DNA of 22,964 bases from Akkermansiaceae bacterium (lineage in GTDB: Bacteria > Verrucomicrobiota > Verrucomicrobiia > Verrucomicrobiales > Akkermansiaceae), in contig JALZUI010000024.1 in assembly GCA_023301545.1 (NCBI GenBank), positions 1-22,964 on the forward strand, written 5' to 3'. The notes under the pieces were generated by a model. It was given only the letters and a program-made list of their open reading frames with translations, did no database searches and was not told the origin of the DNA. Shown here piece by piece: positions 7,719-14,731 of this stretch. The position numbers and the translations under genes are program-made. The stretch's first letter is position 1, and each line of letters opens with the position of its first letter.

Positions 7719-7734
7719 TAAACTTGAAGAGGGA

Positions 7735-7956
7735 TTAACCTTTTCCAAGAATGATTGTAAGAAGGAATGCTCCTTCAATAAGAGCTGCAAGAATAATTGC
7801 AAGCGTACGGATGTCGTTAGCTGCTCCAGGGTTACGACCTGTAGCTTCAGCTGCTTTCATTCCGATAAGGCCGATGCCGATTCCTGCGCCAGCTGCTGCG
7901 AATGCAAACTGCCATACTGTGGAAGCTGCTACGATTGTGTTGATTAGTTCGAACAT
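7735..7956 (-). CDS. atpE: F1Fo ATP synthase c subunit
   Basis: A 73-residue double-membrane-helix proteolipid. Helix 1 carries the glycine-rich GAGIGIGLIG packing motif. The polar loop is R41-N42-P43, and helix 2 carries the ion-binding carboxylate E61 in AALIEGAFLL. The sodium-binding signature (a glutamine in helix 1 and Ser/Thr right after the glutamate) is absent: the corresponding positions are isoleucine and Gly-Ala. The rotor is therefore predicted to be proton-driven. The gene lies 79 bases after atpB and is followed by a GC-rich hairpin. No Shine-Dalgarno sequence precedes the ATG, although c normally has to be made in many copies per complex. Confidence 0.97.
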   Translation of the reverse strand: MFELINTIVAASTVWQFAFAAAGAGIGIGLIGMKAAEATGRNPGAANDIRTLAIILAALIEGAFLLTIILGKG

Positions 7957-8035
7957 AATGTTTGTTTTTGGTTTAGTTGGTTATTCTCTTACTCCCACAG
8001 CAATGACGCCATATGGTCGAGTAAGTGAAAGGGGT

Positions 8036-8899
8036 TTAGTGAGCTTCCTCGTGATCATGGTCTCCATGGTCACAGATGAGTTTAAGGAATACTGAGGTAA
8101 GAAGGGTGAATACGAGAGCTTGGATAAGTCCAACTAGGAGCTCCATGAAGTAGAACGCAAGTGGAGGAGCGAAGGCGAGCCATTTTGGCACTAGAGTCAT
8201 AAGAGTCTCTAATGCTTGCTCACCACCGTAGATGTTTCCGAAGAGACGGAAGCTAAGGGCGAGAGGGCGAATAGCGATCGAGATCACCTCTAGAAGTCCC
8301 ACAACAATAAAGATTGCTACCATGATGTAACCCATTGCTCCTTTTTCACGTTCTTGTGGAGCGAAGATGTGAGCAAGGAAACCTTTGAAGCCGTTTTCTT
8401 GGATCGCCCATACTAACCAGAAGAGGGAAGAGGTGATTGCAAGTGCTCCAGTGTTGTTAATGTCAGCGTTACCACCACGAAGAAGTGTTACAGGGTGGCT
8501 AGTATGCATACCCCAACCGACTGTGCCAACGCCTGGGAAGAGTCCGAGCCAGTTGGTGACGAGGATGAAGAGGAATAGAGTAGCGAAGAACCAAAAGGTC
8601 TTTTTAACTAGGTGTGTACCAAGAATGCCTTCAAGGAAATCGTAGAGGCTTTCTACAACCCATTCAGCGAAGTTTTGTAGTCCTTGCGGAACCATGACGA
8701 TCTCTTTCGTTGCGATCTTTGCGAAGACGATTAGAATAGCCGCCGCGATCCAAGTCATGATCATCGAGTTTGTGAACATGCCGTTAAACCCAGGAATGGG
8801 TTCAGCGAAGAGAGGCATTTGGTGGCCGCCCTCTGCTGCCATGGCTGGCATTACTGATGCTAGGGTTGCTATAGTGAGTTTACTCGTTAGGGATCGCAT
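8036..8899 (-). CDS. atpB: F1Fo ATP synthase a subunit
   Basis: First gene of the operon. I place the start at the ATG at 8899, giving 287 residues; the open frame runs on to a GTG at 8974, but those extra 25 residues are polar and unlike the family. The protein begins with a signal-peptide-like stretch (MRSLTSKLTIATLASVMPAMAAEGG), so the N-terminus is probably exported. The essential arginine is R218 in RPLALSFRLFGNIYGGE, and Q260 lies in the last membrane helix. Five or six membrane segments are visible. The C-terminus ends in a histidine/acid-rich tail, DHGDHDHEEAH. No atpI gene is seen upstream. Confidence 0.95.
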   Translation of the reverse strand: MRSLTSKLTIATLASVMPAMAAEGGHQMPLFAEPIPGFNGMFTNSMIMTWIAAAILIVFAKIATKEIVMVPQGLQNFAEWVVESLYDFLEGILGTHLVKKTFWFFATLFLFILVTNWLGLFPGVGTVGWGMHTSHPVTLLRGGNADINNTGALAITSSLFWLVWAIQENGFKGFLAHIFAPQEREKGAMGYIMVAIFIVVGLLEVISIAIRPLALSFRLFGNIYGGEQALETLMTLVPKWLAFAPPLAFYFMELLVGLIQALVFTLLTSVFLKLICDHGDHDHEEAH

Positions 8900-9022
8900 T
8901 ACGGTAGTTAATTTCGTGAACTCTATAAACGACTTTCTTCCTCTGGCGCAAGTTGAATTTGTGAAATTTTTCACAAAGTCACTTCAGTTCATATAAACAA
9001 AGGATTTAAGAGGGTCGTAAGC

Positions 9023-9039
9023 CCCTTAAAAATTAAGGG
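9023..9039 (-). promoter_or_regulatory. Hairpin in predicted atp leader
   Basis: CCCTTAA and TTAAGGG pair perfectly around a three-base AAA loop. If transcription of atp starts near 9070, this hairpin lies about 30 bases into the leader and about 125 bases before the atpB ATG. It has no U-tract long enough to act as an ordinary terminator. Confidence 0.35.
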
Positions 9040-9053
9040 CGAACTTTCCTAAA

Positions 9054-9113
9054 CCTAAGCTTTTTCTAAACGTTATAATGTAGGAAATTAGAACCCTTTC
9101 TAGCAAGCTTAGG
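9054..9113. repeat. Nested inverted repeats around a TATAAT element
   Basis: The outer arms CCTAAGCTT (9054-9062) and AAGCTTAGG (9105-9113) are a perfect 9-base inverted repeat. The inner arms TTCTAA (9064-9069) and TTAGAA (9088-9093) are a perfect 6-base one. The TATAAT at 9074-9079 lies between them. The arrangement could be a two-site operator with DNA looping, or chance in AT-rich DNA. Confidence 0.35.
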
Positions 9114-9420
9114 AATTAGTCAGATAATTAGTATATGAGAGTAGTGATTTACGCGACGTTTTTGATAACAAGCTCTCTATAAACTCTTTACTCTAATAAA
9201 TCATGCTGGAATTGCACTCCTAAAAGAGTGATCAGTATTACTTGCTGCTATGAGAGAATACAATTTCAAGTAGTACGTTAGCGTATCCCGTTTTCAATAA
9301 TGGACTACTCAATCATTCAGCCTGATTTATTTATATTTATCTGTTTTTTCGTGAATAAAGGGAATTTCATGCCTTTTTGCCTTTACAACCGTTATCAATC
9401 TAGCTTTTTATTCTATCACT

Positions 9421-9693
9421 ATGAACAAATCAGAGTTAATCGAAGCAGTAAGCGCTAACCTTGAAAGCGGCACCAAGAAAGAAGCGGAAGCAGCAGTAAC
9501 AGCTGTACTTAAGTCTATTGCAGACGGTATTAAGAAAGATGGTAAAGTTCAAGTGATTGGCTTTGGTACATTCGAAGTTCGTGAGCGTCCAGCTCGTGAC
9601 GGTCGTAATCCTAAGACAGGTGAGCCACTTAAAATCAAAGCGTCTAAGAACGTTGGATTTAAAGCTTCATCTAATCTTAAGGCGGCTCTCTAA
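9421..9693 (+). CDS. hup: HU family DNA-binding protein
   Basis: A 90-residue protein of exact HU length. It opens with M-N-K-S-E-L-I-E-A-V and has the central G-F-G-T-F-E-V-R-E-R-P-A-R-D-G-R-N-P-K-T-G arm (about 46-67), whose R-x-x-R-x-G-R-N-P pattern contains the DNA-intercalating proline. HU is a dimer that bends DNA and compacts the nucleoid. It forms a single-gene unit with its own terminator. No Shine-Dalgarno sequence is present; instead TATTCT ends six bases before the ATG, which suggests a very short or absent leader. Confidence 0.96.
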   Translation: MNKSELIEAVSANLESGTKKEAEAAVTAVLKSIADGIKKDGKVQVIGFGTFEVRERPARDGRNPKTGEPLKIKASKNVGFKASSNLKAAL

Positions 9694-9720
9694 GTTACCC
9701 CTTTAAAGATTTTTTCTCTT

Positions 9721-9748
9721 AAACCCACTCTACGGAGTGGGTTTTTTT
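9721..9748 (+). terminator. Rho-independent terminator after HU gene
   Basis: A perfect stem of AAACCCACTC (9721-9730) and GAGTGGGTTT (9735-9744) encloses the tetraloop TACG and runs into a seven-T tract. It lies 28 bases past the HU stop. Confidence 0.92.
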
Positions 9749-9852
9749 GTGGGTATTATTTAGAGCACGGGCTAGGCCCTTTAAAAACAGTGTTCATAAT
9801 ATTATTCTGCTTGCATTTAGGTTTCGAGTTAGTTAATAAAGGTTAAACTCTT

Positions 9853-10104
9853 ATGAAAATTATACCATTAGCTCTAATCTCGGGATCCTTATTCTTATCC
9901 TCCTGTAATACCTTCGTGGGAGTCAGTCGTGATGTTACCACAGCTAGTAATAAGGTTGCGGGTGTATTTACCGGTAATAAAGAGAGCCAGGCTTTTAAAC
10001 CGCTTCTTGGTTACAAAGATGGTTATGACCCCGCGTCCAACACGTACGAGACCTCAAAACAAGCTCCTGTAGCCCCTGAAGCTCCGAAAGATTACCGAGA
10101 GTAG
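9853..10104 (+). CDS. Small lipoprotein, entericidin-like N-terminus
   Basis: An 83-residue protein with a clear lipoprotein signal peptide: two-residue basic start, hydrophobic stretch, and lipobox L15-S16-S17-C18. The mature protein starts CNTFVGVSRDVTTASNKVAG, which resembles the short entericidin pattern C-N-T-x-x-G-x-x-x-D-x-x, but the following 45 residues do not belong to entericidins. The tail is rich in proline, alanine and tyrosine (QAPVAPEAPKDYRE) and looks disordered. It is a monocistronic unit ended by its own hairpin. A possible -35 TTGCAT lies near 9810. Residue 19 is asparagine rather than aspartate, so no inner-membrane retention signal of the E. coli kind is seen. The function is unknown. 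Confidence 0.75.
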   Translation: MKIIPLALISGSLFLSSCNTFVGVSRDVTTASNKVAGVFTGNKESQAFKPLLGYKDGYDPASNTYETSKQAPVAPEAPKDYRE

Positions 10105-10135
10105 GAGGTCATAATTTACCAATAAAAACTAATAT

Positions 10136-10180
10136 ATCGGCATGAAAGCACTCGAATGAGGCTTTGATGCCGATTTTTCT
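10136..10180 (+). terminator. Rho-independent terminator after lipoprotein gene
   Basis: The outer stem ATCGGCAT (10136-10143) pairs with ATGCCGAT (10167-10174). A single G-G mismatch is followed by AAAGC with GCTTT, and the inner CTC-GAAT-GAG closes the loop. A T-rich tract follows. This is a long, strong hairpin 31 bases after the stop. Confidence 0.9.
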
Positions 10181-10226
10181 TTTCAGAAGAGAGATGCGAG
10201 TGCATGTCATGTGCCAAGATTTATAA

Positions 10227-10898
10227 ATGAAGCCTTATACCTTACTAGCAGAATATAAACAGAGTGACGAGTTAACATACGGATTGTATGAACGTGACGG
10301 GGTCAAATATTATCAAGTAAACTCCGATCCAATTACCTCAAGTAAGGAGATTAACTGTGAGTACGAATTGGCGCACATGATGTCCCGCCCATTCCGTCCG
10401 GCAAAGCAACCAAAGGTTCTCGTGGTGGGCTTCGGGCTAGGTAGTTTCTTAAATGCGATTGCAGAATCTATGCCGCAAAAGAAAGCTCGTTTCGATGTTG
10501 TTGACCTAAATAAAGAATCCATCAAATGGTTTAAAGAGCATTTGTGCGAAGCGAGTGATACGCTTGAACGCACAGAGTTCGTAGTTGATAAGGCTAGTGC
10601 CTTTGTCCGAGCGAAAACTAACGAATACAACGCGATTTTCGTAGACCCGGAATTATGGCGTAGTAGCAAAAACGGGGAAGACCTCCTTAGTAAGCCATAC
10701 TTAAACTACTTCACTAACGCTCTGAAAATGGGTGGGCTACTAGGGGTTGTAACGGAACGTAAAGACAATATCGTGCTAGGACGGATGGAACGCTCGGGCT
10801 TTGAAGTCACTACGGAGCGAATTTCCGCTGTTCCAGGAGGTAAGCGCCAACGGACAATCTGGCTTGCCAAGAAAGGGCATTATCAACGAGAGCACTAA
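10227..10898 (+). CDS. Spermidine synthase-fold / class I methyltransferase-like protein
   Basis: A 223-residue Rossmann-fold protein. The S-K-E-I-N-C-E-Y-E-L-A-H segment (39-50) resembles the SS-x-x-x-D-E-x-x-Y-H-E region of spermidine synthases. Motif I is VLVVGFGLGSFL (64-75), and the acidic ribose-binding strand is FDVVDLN (about 88-94). The next strand gives YNAIFVDPELW (about 133-143), where a true synthase has the catalytic Asp in V-D-S/T-T-D. The GGGDGG motif and the paired catalytic aspartates are not evident, so polyamine synthesis is doubtful; an unassigned methyl- or aminopropyl-transferase-like role is safer. No Shine-Dalgarno sequence precedes the ATG. The gene stands alone with a terminator behind it. 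Confidence 0.7.
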   Translation: MKPYTLLAEYKQSDELTYGLYERDGVKYYQVNSDPITSSKEINCEYELAHMMSRPFRPAKQPKVLVVGFGLGSFLNAIAESMPQKKARFDVVDLNKESIKWFKEHLCEASDTLERTEFVVDKASAFVRAKTNEYNAIFVDPELWRSSKNGEDLLSKPYLNYFTNALKMGGLLGVVTERKDNIVLGRMERSGFEVTTERISAVPGGKRQRTIWLAKKGHYQREH

Positions 10899-10926
10899 TC
10901 GCGCTCTGAAATTCGATTTTCACTTT

Positions 10927-10961
10927 AAAAAAGCCACTGCATTTGAGCGGTGGCTTTTTTT
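10927..10961 (+). terminator. Rho-independent terminator between convergent genes
   Basis: The 14-base arms at 10927-10940 and 10947-10960 pair around the loop ATTTGA. The one imperfect pair is U-G in a plus-strand transcript but A-C in a minus-strand one, so it fits the methyltransferase-like gene best. The A- and T-runs on both sides mean it may also stop transcripts from the MoxR gene, whose stop codon is only ten bases away. Confidence 0.9.
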
Positions 10962-10970
10962 GTGGAATAA

Positions 10971-11930
10971 TCACAGGCTGAGACCTTCGACCAGCTTAGT
11001 AATATAAGCGATTTTTCCTGCGGTGTTGTTTTGTGATGGATTCGTAAGCATGATCCGGTGAGCTAAAACAGCAGGGGCTAGTTCTTGGATCATGCTAGCG
11101 GTAACAAAGTCTTTTCCTCGTGAGAAGGCATAGGCCTGTGAGATTTTAGCCAGGCCGAGGGTGGCACGGGGACTAAGAGGGAGCTGAACATTAAGGTCGG
11201 AACGAGTTTCTGAAACTAGCTTAATGATGTAGTCTTTTAATTCCTCGGAAAGATGAACCTTAGCAATCGCAGATTGAACTTCTTGGTATGATCCCAGCTC
11301 AAAAGAGCTATTCGTCTCTGCGGTAATGGGCTCGTTAAGGAGGACTTTGTCTAGGATAGCGCGTTCATCCTCGTGATTAAGGTAGCCGAGTGAGCACTGG
11401 AGACCAAAGCGATCCATCTGCGCTTCGGGCAAGTGATACGTGCCTTTGAATTCGATAGGGTTCTGCGTAGCGATTACAAAAAAGCTTTCGGGAAGTGGGT
11501 AGGTTGTGCCTTCGATCGAAACTTGTTTCTCCGCCATCGCTTCTAAGAGCGCTGATTGGGTTCGAGGGGAAGCCCTGTTGATTTCGTCGGCAAGTAGAAT
11601 ATCACAAAAGAGGGGGCCTTTCTGAAAGAGGAAAGCGCGTTTGGCAGGGTCAAAGATGTTTACGCCCGTTAGATCTGAAGGGAGGAGATCTGGCGTGAAT
11701 TGAACACGTTTATATTCGCTGTTTTTTAGATTTCGCGCGAGTTCCTTGGCGAGGGTCGTTTTTCCTGTTCCTGGATAGTCTTCGAGGAGGACGTGATGAC
11801 CTGTGAAGTAACAGGCTAAGATATAGTGTAATGTCTTGTCTTGGCCTTTGATGGAAGCTGAAAGCTGGTGGTGTAAAGCTTGATATGTATCGTAGGCTGA
11901 ATTCAAAGGGGGGTTCGAAGAAGTAGGCAC
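10971..11930 (-). CDS. MoxR-family AAA+ ATPase
   Basis: With the GTG start at 11930 the protein has 319 residues, the usual MoxR length. The frame is open to an ATG at 11999, but the added 23 residues include a hydrophobic stretch foreign to the family and would leave only 14 bases to the divergent kinase gene. Motifs are LLEDYPGTGKTTLAKELA (Walker A), ILLADEINRASPRTQSALLEAM (Walker B and the MoxR signature), EGTTYPLPESFFVIATQNP (sensor 1) and PLSPRATLGL (sensor 2). MoxR proteins act as chaperone-like ATPases with DUF58/VWA partners. Neither partner is adjacent here. TATACT ends seven bases before the GTG, so the mRNA may be leaderless. Confidence 0.92.
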   Translation of the reverse strand: MPTSSNPPLNSAYDTYQALHHQLSASIKGQDKTLHYILACYFTGHHVLLEDYPGTGKTTLAKELARNLKNSEYKRVQFTPDLLPSDLTGVNIFDPAKRAFLFQKGPLFCDILLADEINRASPRTQSALLEAMAEKQVSIEGTTYPLPESFFVIATQNPIEFKGTYHLPEAQMDRFGLQCSLGYLNHEDERAILDKVLLNEPITAETNSSFELGSYQEVQSAIAKVHLSEELKDYIIKLVSETRSDLNVQLPLSPRATLGLAKISQAYAFSRGKDFVTASMIQELAPAVLAHRIMLTNPSQNNTAGKIAYITKLVEGLSL

Positions 11931-11937
11931 GGTAAGT

Positions 11938-11943
11938 AGTATA
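11938..11943 (-). promoter_or_regulatory. Candidate -10 element of the MoxR gene
   Basis: TATACT on the minus strand matches the -10 consensus at five of six bases and ends seven bases before the GTG at 11930. That spacing would place the transcription start on the start codon. The matching -35 is weak (CTACCA at 11966-11961, 17-base spacer). Confidence 0.4.
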
Positions 11944-12013
11944 AGAGAGATTACGCAGAATGGTAGAAGATTTTTTGCTTTGCTCCCATTTGCAGGCATG
12001 AAAGAGTGAAGGA

Positions 12014-13198
12014 GTGAAGAGTAGTTTTATTGATAAAGTCCTGCAACGTCTAGATAACCTAAGTAGTAAACAGGTTGAAGTCGTTGTGGACCGTCTTGCA
12101 CGTGAAAAGGGGCTTTTAGAACAAGTCTTAGAGGCGTTGCAGGAAGGGGTAGTACTCTTTGATACGTCTGGAGTGATGATGTTTATTAATGATGCAGCCG
12201 AAGGAATGTTCGGGCTTCGCGATCAGGTATGCGTTGGGAAATCCTTGGATGAGATTTTACCAGGCCTCGATTGGAATAGTTTTTCAAAAGATGAGGCGAG
12301 TGTAGTTTCGCGCGACTTGGAAGTACTCTACCCTGAAAAGCGCGTGCTGAATATCTATTCCGCGCCGATCAAAGACACGATCGATCTAGAGGACGAGGAG
12401 GTGGTCGCTGGGCGAGTCCTCCTTATCCGTGACATCACTTCGCAGATTGAAGAGACTGAACAGTCGCTAGAGAGTGAACGATTCAATGCCTTAACGCTTT
12501 TAGCCGCAGGGGTGGCTCATGAAATCGGGAACCCTCTGAATTCCCTGGGGATCCAGCTGCAATTACTCCGCCGTAAGCTCGTAAAGCTGGAGAATGAAGG
12601 GTTGGTGGCCCATGTCGACAAAGCTCAATCCGAAATCGAACGTCTCGACACGATTCTAAAAGACTTTCTCCATGCGGTGCGTCCATCGCAACCCAAACGA
12701 GAAGCGACGGATTTAAATGAAATTTTACGAGCGTCTGTTGAAGGAATGGAGGAAGAGTTAGCGGCTCGTAATACGCAGTTATCAATTGAGTTAGCGGACT
12801 CCTTACCGCAGCTCCAACTTGATCGAGGGCAAATCCGCCAAGCACTCTACAATGTGGTACGAAATGCGAGTCAGTCGATGAGTGCGAATGGGGGGCAAAT
12901 GTGGGTCTCTACCAAAGTGACCGATTATGAAGTGGGGCTCACTGTACGTGATGACGGGCAGGGGATCTCTCCTGAAGAAATGGGTAGGATCTACGAACCT
13001 TTTCAATCGAGCAAGAAGGAAAATGGAACTGGCCTGGGGATGTTAATCGTCCGTCGAATTATCCGCGAGCATGGGGGAGAGATTAATATAGAAAGTGAAA
13101 TCGGCCAAGGAACAACGGTCAGCTTTGCCTTTCCTCGCTATGACCAACGGATGAAGTTACTAGGCACCAATGACGAGGCAATCGAAGTTGGTTCATGA
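12014..13198 (+). CDS. Soluble PAS sensor histidine kinase (NtrB-like)
   Basis: A 394-residue kinase without membrane segments. A short N-terminal helix leads into a PAS domain (about 36-135, LEALQEGVVLFDTSGVMMFIN). The phosphoacceptor is H169 in GVAHEIGNPLNSLG. The ATPase domain has N284 in NVVRNASQSM, DDGQGIS and GTGLGMLIVRRI. This plan and the partner gene are those of NtrB/ZraS-type kinases that feed sigma-54 activators; the absence of membrane segments points to a cytoplasmic signal. The start is a GTG at 12014; an in-frame stop at 11999-12001 rules out longer forms. AAGGA stands directly against the GTG, too close for a normal ribosome site. The response regulator begins 49 bases later. 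Confidence 0.93.
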   Translation: MKSSFIDKVLQRLDNLSSKQVEVVVDRLAREKGLLEQVLEALQEGVVLFDTSGVMMFINDAAEGMFGLRDQVCVGKSLDEILPGLDWNSFSKDEASVVSRDLEVLYPEKRVLNIYSAPIKDTIDLEDEEVVAGRVLLIRDITSQIEETEQSLESERFNALTLLAAGVAHEIGNPLNSLGIQLQLLRRKLVKLENEGLVAHVDKAQSEIERLDTILKDFLHAVRPSQPKREATDLNEILRASVEGMEEELAARNTQLSIELADSLPQLQLDRGQIRQALYNVVRNASQSMSANGGQMWVSTKVTDYEVGLTVRDDGQGISPEEMGRIYEPFQSSKKENGTGLGMLIVRRIIREHGGEINIESEIGQGTTVSFAFPRYDQRMKLLGTNDEAIEVGS

Positions 13199-13247
13199 GA
13201 TGCTATTTTTCTTTTGTTCTCGTTATTCCTTTGTTTAGTTTAATGCC

Positions 13248-14630
13248 ATGCATCGCCCCATTCTATTAATTGTCGAAGATGAAGCCGCTACCCGCGAGGG
13301 CTTATTAGAGGCTCTTGAAGATCGCTTTGATTGTTACAGTGCTGCTGATTTATCCGGTGCCCGTGAAGTTTTATCAACTGAGCGAGTTGATGTCTTATTA
13401 ACAGATCTCCGTCTCGGAGCAGAGAATGGGATGGATCTACTGAAGGATTTTGAAAACAAGCCACATGCACCTGTCTCGGTCGTAATGACAGCCTACGGGT
13501 CAGTTGAAACGGCCGTGGCGGCAGTAAAGGCTGGCGCCTTTCACTTTGTAACTAAACCGCTAAATATTGATGAAGTAGAGCTCATTCTTTTACGGGCTTA
13601 TAAGACGCGTAATCTAGAGCAAAAGAATGAAGAGCTCGAAGTGGAGGTCAAAACCCTGAAAAAAGGAGGTCGCCCGCCTAAGTCAAAGCTTGATCTAATC
13701 ATTGGTTCGTCTCCTAAGATGCAGAAAATGAAGCAGGTTATCCGTCAAGTCGCGCCTACAAAGGCAACCGTTTTGATCGAAGGGGAATCTGGGACGGGGA
13801 AAGAATTAGTTGCGGGGGCATTGCATGATCTCTCTGGCCGTGAAAAATTTGTGGTGGTAAATTGTGCGGCTTTACCTAGTCAACTGTTAGAGTCTGAGCT
13901 CTTTGGACACGAGAAGGGAGCTTTCACCGATGCGAAAAGTCAACGGGTAGGACGGTTCGAAGAAGCGTCAGGGGGGACTCTATTCCTAGACGAAATCGGG
14001 GAAATTGATCTTGCGATGCAAGTGAAGCTCCTGCGAGCCCTCTCTGAACGGGCAATCCAGCGAGTAGGCTCAAACAAAACGATCGAAGTTGATACTCGCG
14101 TAGTAGCAGCCACTAACAAATCACTCTCTAATTTAGTGGAAGATGGTGAGTTCCGAGAAGACCTCTACTTCCGTCTCAATGTCGTTAAAATCAGCCCTCC
14201 ACCTGTTCGTGAACGCGCAGGTGACCTCCCGTTATTAATCAACGCCCTCCTGAAAAAAGTAGTGCATGATAATGAACTAGGGGCCAAAAAACTGAGCGCC
14301 GAAGCTCTCTCGGTATTGGAGGAACAAGAATGGCCTGGCAATGTACGTCAGCTCGCCGCGGTTCTTGAAAACGCGGCGATTATGTCGCTCACAGAGGTCA
14401 TTCAAGTAGATGACCTGCCTGCCGAGTTAATTAAGCGCAAGCGGGCCTCTCTAAGCTCCGGCTTACGAGACAATTTGGACCCTAGCGTCCGCTTTTTGCT
14501 CAGCGAAATTGAAATGGAGACGATCCAAGCGGCCCTCGAACATACAAACAACAATAAAAGTGAAGCCGCCGACTTGTTAGGATTGAGTCGCCGTACCTTA
14601 CAGCGTAAACTGCAAGGTGAAGAGCTCTAA
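13248..14630 (+). CDS. Sigma-54-dependent response regulator (NtrC family)
   Basis: A 460-residue activator with three domains. The receiver (1-120) has the acidic D11-E12 pair, phosphoacceptor D53 in LLTDLRLG and K103. The AAA+ domain (about 148-380) has Walker A GESGTGKE (179-186) and GGTLFLDEIGE (Walker B). The C-terminal Fis-type helix-turn-helix is NNKSEAADLLGLSRRTLQRKL. The sigma-54-contacting GAFTGA loop reads GAFTDA (224-229); this variant occurs in other functional activators, so activity is still expected. With the kinase just upstream it forms one two-component system. I found no convincing -24/-12 promoter in the window, so its targets probably lie elsewhere. Confidence 0.94.
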   Translation: MHRPILLIVEDEAATREGLLEALEDRFDCYSAADLSGAREVLSTERVDVLLTDLRLGAENGMDLLKDFENKPHAPVSVVMTAYGSVETAVAAVKAGAFHFVTKPLNIDEVELILLRAYKTRNLEQKNEELEVEVKTLKKGGRPPKSKLDLIIGSSPKMQKMKQVIRQVAPTKATVLIEGESGTGKELVAGALHDLSGREKFVVVNCAALPSQLLESELFGHEKGAFTDAKSQRVGRFEEASGGTLFLDEIGEIDLAMQVKLLRALSERAIQRVGSNKTIEVDTRVVAATNKSLSNLVEDGEFREDLYFRLNVVKISPPPVRERAGDLPLLINALLKKVVHDNELGAKKLSAEALSVLEEQEWPGNVRQLAAVLENAAIMSLTEVIQVDDLPAELIKRKRASLSSGLRDNLDPSVRFLLSEIEMETIQAALEHTNNNKSEAADLLGLSRRTLQRKLQGEEL

Positions 14631-14731
14631 TAAGCATTACCGTTACCCGCATTGTATAATACATGAAGTTTTTTGAGTCATTGCTTTACTGATTAGATTA
14701 CGGTAGCTAGTTATATTGTAAAATTCTCTCT

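Larger units (their letters stand above)
8900..9420. promoter_or_regulatory. Gene-free divergent control region between atpB and HU gene
   Basis: This AT-rich stretch has no convincing gene on either strand and must hold the promoters for the atp operon (minus) and HU (plus). Features seen are a perfect TATAAT on the plus strand at 9074-9079, a possible minus-strand promoter (TTGCTA at 9106-9101, 18-base spacer, TACATT at 9082-9077), a hairpin at 9023-9039 in the predicted atp leader, and nested inverted repeats at 9054-9113. A 7-base inverted pair, TGATTTA/TAAATCA, lies at 9147-9153 and 9197-9203. The bases from 9204 to 9400 show nothing I can name. Confidence 0.45.

Noticed and set aside
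7735..7956. Sodium-driven rotor
   Set aside because: The c subunit lacks the helix-1 glutamine and the Ser/Thr after the glutamate that sodium binding needs.
7988..8025. CTTACTC/GAGTAAG pair between atpE and atpB
   Set aside because: It is only seven pairs around a 24-base loop with no T-run; too weak to call a regulatory hairpin.
8900..8974. Longer atpB start at the GTG at 8974
   Set aside because: The added 25 residues are polar and would bury a clear signal-peptide-like N-terminus inside the protein.
11931..11999. Longer MoxR start at the ATG at 11999
   Set aside because: It adds a hydrophobic stretch foreign to MoxR and leaves 14 bases to the divergent gene. The GTG at 11930 gives normal length and has a -10-like element.
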